Source: a virus
Direction: 5' to 3' (one strand)
Length of the DNA: 38,292 nt
Virus record (IMG/VR): IMGVR_UViG_3300046530_000032
Location: 1 to 38,292 of that record
This document shows, one piece after another, positions 30,015-38,174 of the stretch. Numbering within the stretch: the first letter of the stretch is position 1; each line of letters starts with the position of its first letter. A model generated the notes under the pieces. It saw only the letters and a program-made list of their open reading frames with translations. It ran no database searches and had not been told where the DNA came from. The translations under genes and the position numbers were made by a program.

Positions 30015-31264
30015 TATTGCGCGCCCCCGTATTTCTGAAGCAGAGCGTCGATTCCGGTAGGAGTTGGAGCGGCAGCCGGGGTATCAGGAGTCACATCGGG
30101 TACGCCATATCGATCAGACAGCGTCGAGCGAGCCTTCAGCATAAGTCGCTGAGCCTCTTTTACGTTCTCGATCAGCTTCTCTGGCGACTGGCGAAGGCTA
30201 AGATTGGCGAGGGCCGATTCAAGCTTCTTGCCTTCCGCCTCCGTCAGCGCGCCAAGGCCCTTCATGCTCGGAACCTGCGACAGAAACGCCTGAGAACCAA
30301 GCGTCTTCAAAGTCTCTTCGAAGTCGGCAACATCCTGATCGACAGTCGGCAGACGAGACGAGATTGTTCCGGTCGCGGAGCTGACAACGCCGGCCGGAGT
30401 ATTGACGACCTTGTCTGCCGTGTTCAGGAAGTTGTCGATGGTCGCCCGGCCAGACTGAACAGTTGAAACCTTCTCGTTGATCGCAGCGTCGCGTTTTTCG
30501 ATCTTCTCCTGAAGCTTTAACTGCATCTCTTGCTTCTTGATCGAATTCCCTTCACGCGCGGTAGCGGCATTCATCGCAGCGATCTGTGCGTTCTGTCGAG
30601 AAATACCGATGTCATTCGCCAGCTTCTGTATCTCCCATCCGCCTTTAGCAAGGTCTTGCACAGCGGCCGACTCGGCGAATTTGGCATCAGTAGCAGCCTT
30701 GGCGGCCTTGGCTTCGGCAAGAGATTGCTCAGCCGGCGCCTTGGCTGCATCGCGCATCTCGCCTGCAACTTTTCCCCACTCTTCTGGCTTAAGGGCCGAC
30801 ATTGTAAGAGCTAAACCAGATGCTACGGCCTTAGGATCGCTATCCAAATGCTTTCTTAGGTCGATCAGATCTTTTGCATCCTGACCTGAGTTCTCTGCTG
30901 CTGCGATCCGATCATCAAGGATCTGCTTAGCAGCTTCAGGTTTTCCGTTCTGGATTGCGCTATATGCCTGAGTTCCCGCCTTGAAAATGTCGTCTTTCTG
31001 ACTTTTGTCGTAAATATCGAAGCTGGCCGATAGCGATTTCTGGAACTCGGGATACTTTGCGATCATCGCCGATGCATTTCTAGCAGATGGTGCAGACAAG
31101 TAGTTTTGCAGGTCAGCAGTATATTGCTGCTGCTTTGCAATGGCCGCATCTCTCGACTCAAGTGCGTTCTGGTTTGCCTGAAGATTTTGCCCCGCCTGAA
31201 TGCCGCCAAGAATTGATCCTGCGATATTCGGCTGCTGTACTGTGTAATCAAATGGTCCGGCCAT
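30014..31264 (-). CDS. 20: DNA ejection protein, gp20-like
   Basis: 416 residues, near P22 gp20 (471). Low-complexity helical sequence rich in Ala, Gln, Asn and Asp; N-terminal AGSILGGIQAGQNLQANQNA is typical of this class. It is probably stored in the head and ejected with gp7 and gp16. Shares a boundary of one base with the gene after it, and starts directly at the end of the gp7 gene. Confidence 0.85.
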   Translation of the reverse strand: MAGPFDYTVQQPNIAGSILGGIQAGQNLQANQNALESRDAAIAKQQQYTADLQNYLSAPSARNASAMIAKYPEFQKSLSASFDIYDKSQKDDIFKAGTQAYSAIQNGKPEAAKQILDDRIAAAENSGQDAKDLIDLRKHLDSDPKAVASGLALTMSALKPEEWGKVAGEMRDAAKAPAEQSLAEAKAAKAATDAKFAESAAVQDLAKGGWEIQKLANDIGISRQNAQIAAMNAATAREGNSIKKQEMQLKLQEKIEKRDAAINEKVSTVQSGRATIDNFLNTADKVVNTPAGVVSSATGTISSRLPTVDQDVADFEETLKTLGSQAFLSQVPSMKGLGALTEAEGKKLESALANLSLRQSPEKLIENVKEAQRLMLKARSTLSDRYGVPDVTPDTPAAAPTPTGIDALLQKYGGAQ

Positions 31265-31894
31265 TTAGAAAGCTCCTGATCCGATAGCTAGGCCGCCAAG
31301 CTGAGTAAGATTGCCTATCAGCTGATTCTGCGCATTCTGCGCGCCGATAATTCCGCCAGCCTGGGCCGCGCCACTTTGAGCAAGCAAATTCCCAATGTTA
31401 TTGGCAGATTGCATTCCTGCGTTACCAGTCTGAGCGGCAGAGTTCTGGCCTAGCGATGTGATTCCGCCAAGATTCTGATATTGCTGCTGGACAAGCTGAT
31501 TAAGTAACCCCGGCCTGAATTGAGCTAATGCACCCTGAGTGTTACCTCCGCGCAGTCCTCCAGTAGCTGACGCGTTCTGAAGGATTGCATTTTCGCCCTG
31601 TTTTGCTGTCGCCTGGAAATACGGAGACTTCTCGATTGCTGAAATGGCCTTCTGCTGAGCGGCATCACCCTTCAGACCTAGAATGTTCTGCTGAGCAGTA
31701 AGCGAGCCAGTACCGGCTTTTGTGTATGGGGAAAGAAGCTTAACCATCTCATCATATTGACGTCGTTGCTCAGCTACTCCTGCAGCAGAAGCATCAGATT
31801 GTGCATCTGCCGCATTTTTTGAAGCCTTTGCGCTTTTGTTTGCGCTATAGATTGAGCCGGCAATTGCTACCCCGGCCACTGCTGCTGCTGGCAT
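31265..31894 (-). CDS. 7: DNA ejection protein, gp7-like
   Basis: 209 residues, near P22 gp7 (229). An Ala/Gly N-terminus (AAVAGVAIAGSIYSA), then helices with many Gln, and a Gly-rich C-terminus (GGIIGAQNAQNQLIGNL). First of three ejection genes, in P22 order. In P22 the protein is trimmed at the N-terminus during assembly. Confidence 0.87.
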   Translation of the reverse strand: MPAAAVAGVAIAGSIYSANKSAKASKNAADAQSDASAAGVAEQRRQYDEMVKLLSPYTKAGTGSLTAQQNILGLKGDAAQQKAISAIEKSPYFQATAKQGENAILQNASATGGLRGGNTQGALAQFRPGLLNQLVQQQYQNLGGITSLGQNSAAQTGNAGMQSANNIGNLLAQSGAAQAGGIIGAQNAQNQLIGNLTQLGGLAIGSGAF

Positions 31895-31896
31895 GG

Positions 31897-32355
31897 TTAC
31901 TCCTTGCTGATTCCCAGCATGAATTGATCAATGGCGATTCCATTTTTCAGGAAACTGCTTGGATTTATTCCGAATTCACGCATACCGACAGATAATGCCA
32001 GGCGACGAGCAAGCGGATTGCCTTTTGGGATATTGGTAATTAGCCGAAGACATGGCGTGTGGCTAAAGACCCAGTCTACGCACTCTGATGCAAATCGAGT
32101 CGCGCGACCCCATGCGATGGGCAATAGGCATGTGTGGACTTCCCAGCAGATATGATTATGCGGATGGAGCATGAACAGACCATGAAACCTATCATGCACA
32201 AACATCCCCAGATAGACGACATGCCCATCAAGACATGGCTGGAACAGCTCAGGCGCCGGGCTTGAGTCGTCGGAAATACTCGGCCATACGCGAGGGTTTC
32301 GCATGGCTTCAGTGATCAACTCAATATCATGGATTGGTCGTGCGACAATATCCAT
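31897..32355 (-). CDS. 14: GNAT-like head protein, P22 gp14-like (DUF2824)
   Basis: 152 residues. IELITEAM near the start, FHGLFMLHPHN, VHTCLLPIAWGRATRFAS and a C-terminal NPLARRLALSVGMREFG arrange like a GNAT acetyltransferase fold; the last is the usual end of that fold. It takes the position of P22 gp14 between needle and gp7. Whether it binds acetyl-CoA is unknown. The ATG at 32355 is preferred over 32367 because GGAG is 6 bases before it. Confidence 0.8.
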   Translation of the reverse strand: MDIVARPIHDIELITEAMRNPRVWPSISDDSSPAPELFQPCLDGHVVYLGMFVHDRFHGLFMLHPHNHICWEVHTCLLPIAWGRATRFASECVDWVFSHTPCLRLITNIPKGNPLARRLALSVGMREFGINPSSFLKNGIAIDQFMLGISKE

Positions 32356-32387
32356 GCGGCTCTCCATTTCTGGGGTTTGTGAGCCGC
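32356..32387 (-). promoter_or_regulatory. Hairpin abutting the gp14 start codon
   Basis: GCGGCTC and GAGCCGC (32381-32387 and 32356-32362) pair perfectly around an 18-base loop. The stem ends at the base before the ATG and takes in part of the GGAG ribosome site, so it could reduce translation of the gp14-like protein. Confidence 0.45.
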
Positions 32388-32438
32388 TGGGCGCCCTGGT
32401 TCTCAGCTGGGTTGAAGCAATGTGATGATATTACACTA

Positions 32439-32774
32439 TCAGACGATCTCGCGACCTGATACGCGAAGTGTCAGCGATGTTGCTGCGCCGGCAATTGTCG
32501 ACAGGAAGTCACCAGCCTCAAGTGTTTGCCCAATCAGTTCTGGAAGCGCATACGTTTCCTTTGGCGCGATAGATCGCAGGTTTACGACAAGGTTGCTTGC
32601 CCCGGCCGTCCCCGCTGAGGTCACCACGTTGGCCGAGAACGTAACGTTGCCTGCAGTCGTGTTGGTCACGGTCGCTTTGTCGATGATTGTTTTGCAGTTC
32701 ACCGCCGTGTATTGCGTTGTTTGGGCGCTCTCTGCTTGTTTCGAAGGCACAAGAACCTTGACTGTAACTGTCAT
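32439..32774 (-). CDS. Small virion-associated hypothetical protein
   Basis: 111 residues, Thr/Val/Ala-rich and beta (MTVTVKVLVPSKQAESAQTT at the start, LTLRVSGREIV at the end). A longer frame to 32852 is a shadow of the gene before. It lies between the needle-position gene and gp14, absent from P22 itself. Possibly a small structural partner of the needle. GGAG is 10 bases upstream. Confidence 0.75.
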   Translation of the reverse strand: MTVTVKVLVPSKQAESAQTTQYTAVNCKTIIDKATVTNTTAGNVTFSANVVTSAGTAGASNLVVNLRSIAPKETYALPELIGQTLEAGDFLSTIAGAATSLTLRVSGREIV

Positions 32775-32775
32775 A

Positions 32776-34392
32776 TCATTGTTGCTCCTGGTTGCATGTA
32801 AGGATTGCTGCTGGGGCCGCCGGAGCGAACGCAGTCGCAGCGATGTTATCAAGAGCGCAGTTTACGCTATCCGATGCCCACATGAGTTCCATGTAGTCGC
32901 CGGCCAGCATTGAGAAAAACAGGCTTCTTGATGGAGTTCGGATTGCCGTCCCGCTGTCGAGCGACGTAATCATGGCAGTGTTGGCGATATCGACCCCATT
33001 CTTCCTGAACCAGAACCAGACGTTCTTCACGCTGGCGCTGCTGGATGTTAGCTGGAACGATGCGCTGAACTTGTATAGGCCGGCATTGGCGATGACAATT
33101 CTGGACGTTGGCGCGCCAATCGTGATCCCGTTGGCGATCAATGAGCTATCCCACGTGATCGCATTGGCGGTGTTCGTCAAGGTAGGAACTTGGTCTGTTG
33201 TCTTCACAAACGAGCCATAGAACAACTGCTGCTCAATAGTCGGCCTGATTGCAAGTTGCCCGGTAGTTGCGTGCACCGTAACCACTTGGGCAATTGGCAT
33301 GCTCAGGTTCGGCGCGGTCGGCTTGACGTTAGTGAAACCGCCGGCGACGGTAGGAGACACATACAGGATCTGGCCGGCGACCCATACCTGTCCGAATGGC
33401 GTACCGGTGGTGTCGATATCACGCACTCGACCCCAAACCGTGATTCGCCCGTTCGTTCCGTTCGGGATAGCCTGGGTGGTCACGCCAACGATCGTGATAG
33501 GCGACAGAGTTCCGTTGGCAGTGAACAGAACATAGGAGTTCGTGGCCGGGTTGATCCCGAGGCATGACCCGTTCGGGATTGTCGAACCTGTGTTGTTCAG
33601 GATTCTCCCGTAAAGCTCCTGCCCCATCTGCTGGGTCACGCCGTCACTGTGATGCAGGTTCAGGGTGTCGTCAGACGTATTCCAGGCCATGCGCGCCGTT
33701 TGGGCGAAGTAGGCCGGACTCTGATCCCAGTCAACATAATCAAACGCGAATGTGCGAGGAAGGTTGAACTGTGGGTTGGTGGTAGCGACCTCTACGGATC
33801 TGACTTGATTCGCTAGCGAGTCGCTAACCTGATTCGTCCGGGCTAATGCATTGCCGCCGTCAGTCTCAATGTTTCTGCCAAGCAGCACCAGCGCATCCGC
33901 GACCTGATTGGCCTTTGCAATAGCCAGTCCGGGCTCTATTTCCAAAGAGCGCGCGAGAGCCAGAAGGGAATCGCTGAGTTGGTTGCATCTTGCCAATGCA
34001 GTGCCAGGATCCACCTCAAGCATTCTGCCAAGTTCGGCGATGGAACTGATCGACTGATTGGCCTTGGCGTTTATAGTTCCGGTGAACTCATCCAGTGCGC
34101 GAACGACAACCGAAAGAGTGTCTACCACCGAAGGATCATAGGCAGGCGCCGATACCAGCAGGTCGACGATCTGGGAAAGGTAACTGACAGAGCTGTTCGC
34201 CTGGTTGGACTTCCCTTCTGTCGTTCCTATCAGGATCGAAAGCTCTTCAAGAAGCCTGAAGATGATCGTGATATTCGCCGGGATGGTATCGCCAGCGGCC
34301 ACGAACATCTTTTCGAATCGTCTAATGATCTCGTGATCTTTGCCTACAGCTTCCGCTAGCTGATCACGCGATAATGGTTTGAAATCTGCCAT
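32776..34392 (-). CDS. 26: Tail-needle-position fibre with C1q/TNF-like knob
   Basis: 538 residues, against 233 for P22 gp26. It occupies the gp26 place between gp10 and gp14. Residues 1-55 are helical. Residues 60-205 are helix with 25-residue repeats: Asn-Gln pairs at 112, 137, 162 and 187, each followed by a hydrophobic helix and LE.DPG. Residues 210-390 are a beta domain found in phage fibres. Residues 395-530 (TWDSSLIANGI, AGLYKFSASFQL, NVWFWFRKNG, LAGDYMELMW) read as a C1q/TNF-like trimeric knob. It should plug the portal vertex and touch the host surface. Confidence 0.8.
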   Translation of the reverse strand: MADFKPLSRDQLAEAVGKDHEIIRRFEKMFVAAGDTIPANITIIFRLLEELSILIGTTEGKSNQANSSVSYLSQIVDLLVSAPAYDPSVVDTLSVVVRALDEFTGTINAKANQSISSIAELGRMLEVDPGTALARCNQLSDSLLALARSLEIEPGLAIAKANQVADALVLLGRNIETDGGNALARTNQVSDSLANQVRSVEVATTNPQFNLPRTFAFDYVDWDQSPAYFAQTARMAWNTSDDTLNLHHSDGVTQQMGQELYGRILNNTGSTIPNGSCLGINPATNSYVLFTANGTLSPITIVGVTTQAIPNGTNGRITVWGRVRDIDTTGTPFGQVWVAGQILYVSPTVAGGFTNVKPTAPNLSMPIAQVVTVHATTGQLAIRPTIEQQLFYGSFVKTTDQVPTLTNTANAITWDSSLIANGITIGAPTSRIVIANAGLYKFSASFQLTSSSASVKNVWFWFRKNGVDIANTAMITSLDSGTAIRTPSRSLFFSMLAGDYMELMWASDSVNCALDNIAATAFAPAAPAAILTCNQEQQ

Positions 34393-34393
34393 G

Positions 34394-35797
34394 TCAGGAC
34401 GCCAGCGGCTCTAGTTGAGCCTCCAGTCTAGCAATGGATATGTGCGAATCGCTATTGCCTTTGAATCGCTGGATACGCCAGTTGCGCATGTGGCCTTGCT
34501 GGAACCAGACAATGCGCTTTGTGCTGTTCCCGATGGATCCTACGTTGATGAACTTCTCCTGGCTCCAGTTCTCACCATCAATCGAATACGATGTGCTGAT
34601 GGTCGGATCAATGCCAAGTGCCACGCGTCCGGTCAGACAGACAAGCTCAAGCTGATGGAAGATCGCGCCCATGCTCTCGTTGTAGACGATGGTTGTTCCG
34701 AACTCCCACCTGGCTTTATCGCCATACTGGGTGGACAGACTGACATCCAGATACCCAAATTTTGTACTGGTCGGATCAGCACACATCCACTTTTCATGGA
34801 CCCAAACAAGATTCTTCGCACGGTACTGAGAAAACCCATCAAGTCCACTTGTGAGCGTGAACCATAGTGGCTGCTGTACTGCAGATGAACCAGCCAAGTC
34901 ATAGACCAGAGTCCTATCAGGTAGGCTAACCCACAGATGCTGATGACCCTTGTCGATACGAGACTCGAGGACTGACAGCGCCAGTTCGGCCTCTGTGTAT
35001 TGCAGCAGGATCTGATCAATCTCCCGGGTGGAGATCTTGGTGGCGGTGCTATTTGTGCCTATGTAGATGCCTGGCGCCTCATTGCGCCCGCTGCCAAGGA
35101 AGGCGATCGCGTCAACGAACTCACAGCAGGCATGCGTCCCGACCGGACCCTTCTGGATCTGCGCGCCTTCGATCCGCTGAAACGGGAAGAGGTCGCCGCC
35201 AATGTTGTCGAATACTTCGATGGTGTTCCTGTTCAGTGCATAGACTTCGTTCTTCAGCTTGATCAGTGCGACGATCGGATCAGGATCAGCCTCAGAGCTA
35301 CCGTACTTCAGAGGATTGACAGTGAATGGGTCTCCAAGCTCAGTGACGACAAGAAACTCGCCATCCGTGGTCATGAAGTAGCCATCGACCCAAATCACGT
35401 CCAGCACTACTCCGATAAGCGCCGTGGTCACCTTAGACAAGGTCGTACCTGTCAGATAATAAAGGCTGCCCCCTGATGCAATAGCCAGCCTGTCGAACGA
35501 GTAGTCGAATGAAACCTCGCCAGTACCGCCTACGTCGCCGAGATCAGACACGACGCCAGCAGACGAGATACTGACTAGCCGTGTCCCCATCACCCGATAG
35601 TGCGTACCCATCCAGTTTATGCCGCCACGATCTATGCCGGGGCCGACGCCTTGCTGGACGACACCATCTGCCGGGCGCAGATATCCTTTCGAGATCCCCT
35701 CGTCTTTTGGGACTGGAATCAAATTTACTGGGTAGGACGATCTGAAGTCGCCAGCCGAGTCAGTATAGATTCCAGAGAGGATGCCGATTTGGCTCAT
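34394..35797 (-). CDS. 10: Packaged DNA stabilisation protein, gp10-like
   Basis: 467 residues, near P22 gp10 (472). N-terminal GIYTDSAGDFRSSYPVNLIP and the following repeated beta segments (blade-like LVVTELGDPF, YALNRNTIEVF, LWVSLPDRTLVY) fit the family, a hub of beta-propeller form that closes the portal channel and holds needle and tailspikes. It follows gp4 with two additional genes between, as in other relatives. Start in TAATG overlap. Confidence 0.93.
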   Translation of the reverse strand: MSQIGILSGIYTDSAGDFRSSYPVNLIPVPKDEGISKGYLRPADGVVQQGVGPGIDRGGINWMGTHYRVMGTRLVSISSAGVVSDLGDVGGTGEVSFDYSFDRLAIASGGSLYYLTGTTLSKVTTALIGVVLDVIWVDGYFMTTDGEFLVVTELGDPFTVNPLKYGSSEADPDPIVALIKLKNEVYALNRNTIEVFDNIGGDLFPFQRIEGAQIQKGPVGTHACCEFVDAIAFLGSGRNEAPGIYIGTNSTATKISTREIDQILLQYTEAELALSVLESRIDKGHQHLWVSLPDRTLVYDLAGSSAVQQPLWFTLTSGLDGFSQYRAKNLVWVHEKWMCADPTSTKFGYLDVSLSTQYGDKARWEFGTTIVYNESMGAIFHQLELVCLTGRVALGIDPTISTSYSIDGENWSQEKFINVGSIGNSTKRIVWFQQGHMRNWRIQRFKGNSDSHISIARLEAQLEPLAS

Positions 35798-36099
35798 TAG
35801 ATCCCACCTTCGCCAGTCTGGACATGAAGAGCCGCGCCAGCAGCAGAGATGTACGCGAGGGTATTCTCACCATCACCTTTGGTAACGATGATCTCGCTGT
35901 TCGGACGAACTGGCATGTCGGCAGTTGTCGCAGTCTGCGCGCCAGTACCAATGCGAATATGTGCGACGTTGGCCGCGTCCACATTCACGATGCGTACGGA
36001 CTTAGCCGATGCATCCAGAGTGATCGAGGCAGACGCGGCACCAGCGGTTACAGGCTGGTTTGCGCCACGGCGCGGATTATAGGGTGCATTAACGGCCAT
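35797..36099 (-). CDS. Small virion-associated protein
   Basis: 100 residues, Ala/Thr/Val-rich and beta, with no charged helix; the pattern (ITLDASAKSVRIVNVDAANV) fits a small sandwich domain of decoration or connector kind. Neighbours gp4 and gp10 are connector proteins. Function not recognised. Confidence 0.72.
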   Translation of the reverse strand: MAVNAPYNPRRGANQPVTAGAASASITLDASAKSVRIVNVDAANVAHIRIGTGAQTATTADMPVRPNSEIIVTKGDGENTLAYISAAGAALHVQTGEGGI

Positions 36100-36115
36100 T
36101 CTGTAACTCCTTTGA

Positions 36116-36574
36116 TCAACCTACCCGATACCACACATTGGACAGGAGGTCGTATTTGAGGCGGAAGAAGGCATTCGCTGCCAGGGTGGTTGGTGCTCCA
36201 GTCACAGTCGCGCCATTACCGTTGATTGTCAGGGTCGTCACGGCCTGGGTGCAGTTCAGCAGGAACTCTTGCTTGTCGATCAGGTTCGTCGATGCAGGCA
36301 GCAAGATGGTGCCTGCAGCGAATGCGCCAGTAGGCGTCAGGATCAGGTGAACATTGGCCGAGCTATTCAGAATCGAAACACTGAATCCTGTAGACGATGG
36401 AGAGCCGTACTGAGTCGTGAACTCTTCAGTCTGGAAATTCAGGTTCTCTTGCAGATACTCCTGAAGAACAGAGATCGCCGCGCCGCGCGGGTCGCCATCG
36501 TTCTGAACGAACACTGCGAGAATGTCACCAGCGCTTACCGTATCCGTTCGCGTCAGTTGGTTGAATCTAGGCAT
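36116..36574 (-). CDS. Fibre-like structural protein
   Basis: 152 residues. The N-terminus (FNQLTRTDTVSAGDILAVFV, then a YLQENLNF helix) is a small attachment-like module seen in podophage structural proteins. The rest is beta and ends in ANAFFRLKYDLLSNVWYRVG, similar in style to the TYR.S ends of the surface paralogs at 16-618 and 37546-38127. ATG at 36574 chosen because GAGG is 6 bases away; a longer frame to 36667 is a shadow. Confidence 0.75.
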   Translation of the reverse strand: MPRFNQLTRTDTVSAGDILAVFVQNDGDPRGAAISVLQEYLQENLNFQTEEFTTQYGSPSSTGFSVSILNSSANVHLILTPTGAFAAGTILLPASTNLIDKQEFLLNCTQAVTTLTINGNGATVTGAPTTLAANAFFRLKYDLLSNVWYRVG

Positions 36575-36582
36575 CATGCACC

Positions 36583-37065
36583 TCAGTTGAATTCTAGCGG
36601 GCCGTCGCCGCCGGTCAGTAATGGCTCGCACGGGCCGCGCAAAAATGGTTCGTCCTGCACGCGCCAAGGCTTGTTGCCTGCGCCTGCCGGCATGGTGTTC
36701 GGGAACTGCCGCTCCATTGGGAGTGCGGCCAGAGCCAGAAGCTGGTCATAGGCCTGCTTGGCGAAGAATGCCACGCTTGGCGATACTGTCTTGCCGTAGT
36801 CAGGCGCAATACGCACGCCGAGGCTGTAGTAGATCGCCTCATTGGCTGCATCAGGAACGCTCGTTTCTTGATCAAGGTCGCTGTTATCTGGATCGGACGG
36901 CATTGGATAGCCCAATCGAATCCCCTTAGCGTTCCAGGCGGCCATCATGGAATCTAGGTCACGCAGAGCGTCCTGCAACTGCTCAGGCTGGAGATCGAAG
37001 ACGTACGATGCCAGGCCTATCTTGCCGAAAGCCTTCTCGACAAAGTTTCTCTTCGTCCAGCCCAT
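36583..37065 (-). CDS. 4: Head-to-tail adaptor, gp4-like
   Basis: 160 residues, near P22 gp4 (166). KAFGKIGLASYVFDLQPEQL and LRDLDSMMAAWNAKGIRLGY near the start are the P22 tail accessory factor pattern, with a flexible C-terminus. It binds the bottom of the portal after packaging and is the base for gp10. Confidence 0.93.
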   Translation of the reverse strand: MGWTKRNFVEKAFGKIGLASYVFDLQPEQLQDALRDLDSMMAAWNAKGIRLGYPMPSDPDNSDLDQETSVPDAANEAIYYSLGVRIAPDYGKTVSPSVAFFAKQAYDQLLALAALPMERQFPNTMPAGAGNKPWRVQDEPFLRGPCEPLLTGGDGPLEFN

Positions 37066-37067
37066 GG

Positions 37068-37367
37068 TTATTCACTCCGCTCAGCAAGCGCTGCGTCGAT
37101 CTTCTCGGCAAGAGCCTTGTCGGTCGTGCGGCCATCGAACTTGATGCCCAGCTCAGCCGCCTTGATGGCCATCTCTTCGCGAGTCGGCGCCGAGTCGTCT
37201 TCTGATTCATTCGCCACGCCGGCAATCGCCTCAGGAAGAGTCAGGAACCATCCGCTAGACAGAGCCAGAACCAGCCCAGCAGAATCGCTAACGCCAACAT
37301 AATCATACGTGCCTCCAGCCCGGTGGTGATTTCCTGGGCATTTGTAAACGATGGTCGGGAAACTCAT
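37068..37367 (-). CDS. Hypothetical protein with HeH/LEM-like C-terminus
   Basis: 99 residues. An N-terminal beta part with CPGNHHRAGGTYDYVGVSDS and a C-terminal helix-extension-helix (PTREEMAIKAAELGIKFDGR, then DKALAEKIDAAL), a module of phage proteins that may bind nucleic acid. Related small proteins lie between coat and gp4 in other podophages. Coupled by ATGA to the basic protein before it. Confidence 0.78.
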   Translation of the reverse strand: MSFPTIVYKCPGNHHRAGGTYDYVGVSDSAGLVLALSSGWFLTLPEAIAGVANESEDDSAPTREEMAIKAAELGIKFDGRTTDKALAEKIDAALAERSE

Positions 37368-37537
37368 TTTGCACCTTTCTTCTTTGGCGCCTTGGATGGC
37401 TTGCCGGCCTTCTTAGCTGCCTCGCGCGCAGTGTTCAGTGCGATAGCCACGGCCTGGTCTTTCTTTTTCCCGCTGGCAATCTCTTTGCCGATGTTTTCGC
37501 CAATGGTTTTTTTGCTATAGCCTTTTTTCAATGGCAT
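37364..37537 (-). CDS. Small Lys-rich protein, DUF6496-like
   Basis: 57 residues: MPLKKGYSKKTIGENIGKEI, a middle KKDQAVAIALNTAREAAKKA and a Lys-rich end. This is a frequent small phage protein, probably binding DNA or capsid interior. A longer frame to 37699 is a shadow. Start just after the paralog B stop. Confidence 0.8.
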   Translation of the reverse strand: MPLKKGYSKKTIGENIGKEIASGKKKDQAVAIALNTAREAAKKAGKPSKAPKKKGAK

Positions 37538-37545
37538 CTCACACC

Positions 37546-38127
37546 TCAACTTATGCGATAGGTAACGTAGGTTGCTGGACCGGTCTTGCGCGTCCTGAAA
37601 TACCCAGCGGTACCAGATCCAATACCAGGCGCGCCAACGATAGTATGGCCTGTCGAGGCTGTGACTGTGAAGCCAAATAGCCCGGCGGCGATAACGCACC
37701 AGTCGAATGCGTCATTCATTCTGAAATCGCTCATGGCATCAACCTGCGCTCCTGTCGGAAGCGAGCAGCTAATACCAAGCAATGAGTTTGACGTGATGAT
37801 CCCATTGGCCAGCGCGCGCGGTGGGATGGCGCCAGCGACATCGATCGCTACTGGCGCTCTCTGGATCATGCTAGTAATCGTCTGCCGCAGGATTGGAACC
37901 GAGCCAACGGAATACATCGCTGACATCGCCCCAGCATCAATGGTGATCATTGCACCAGATGCGAACGGGCCAAAGGTCTGTGAAGCTCCAGTGACGGTGC
38001 CTATTTGCGTAGGAACTCCAGCCACGTCCTGAGACACGACTGCGGAATCTTGGGTGAATACGGTGATGCTCTCTGCCGAACCGACAGAAATCCTTGCACT
38101 CGACCTAGCCATAACGATATCAGGCAT
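37546..38127 (-). CDS. Head surface/decoration-like protein, paralog B
   Basis: 193 residues, homologous to paralog A at 16-618 over the C-terminal half (FDWCVIAAG, TGHTIVG, FRTRKTGPATYVTYRIS) and more loosely over the rest (VTGASQTFGPFASGAM against VNGTTTFGPFTTAA). The two have diverged widely, so the duplication is old. On the circle it follows paralog A directly. AAGGAG lies 8 bases before the ATG. A virion surface function is inferred from position. Confidence 0.83.
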   Translation of the reverse strand: MPDIVMARSSARISVGSAESITVFTQDSAVVSQDVAGVPTQIGTVTGASQTFGPFASGAMITIDAGAMSAMYSVGSVPILRQTITSMIQRAPVAIDVAGAIPPRALANGIITSNSLLGISCSLPTGAQVDAMSDFRMNDAFDWCVIAAGLFGFTVTASTGHTIVGAPGIGSGTAGYFRTRKTGPATYVTYRIS

Positions 38128-38149
38128 TGGGCTAGCTCCTTGAACGGAA

Positions 38150-38174
38150 GGCCCGGGCCAATCTAGCCCGGGCC
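38150..38174. repeat. GC-rich hairpin between the two surface-protein genes
   Basis: GGCCCGGG (38150-38157) and CCCGGGCC (38167-38174) pair around a 9-base loop. No U-run follows on either strand, so it is not a typical terminator. It lies between paralogs A and B, on the spot where the assembled circle was opened. Confidence 0.7.

Noticed and set aside
37538-37699. N-terminal extension of the Lys-rich protein
   Set aside because: The extra residues are Trp/Tyr/Arg-rich and overlap paralog B out of frame; the ATG at 37537 starts a known small protein type.
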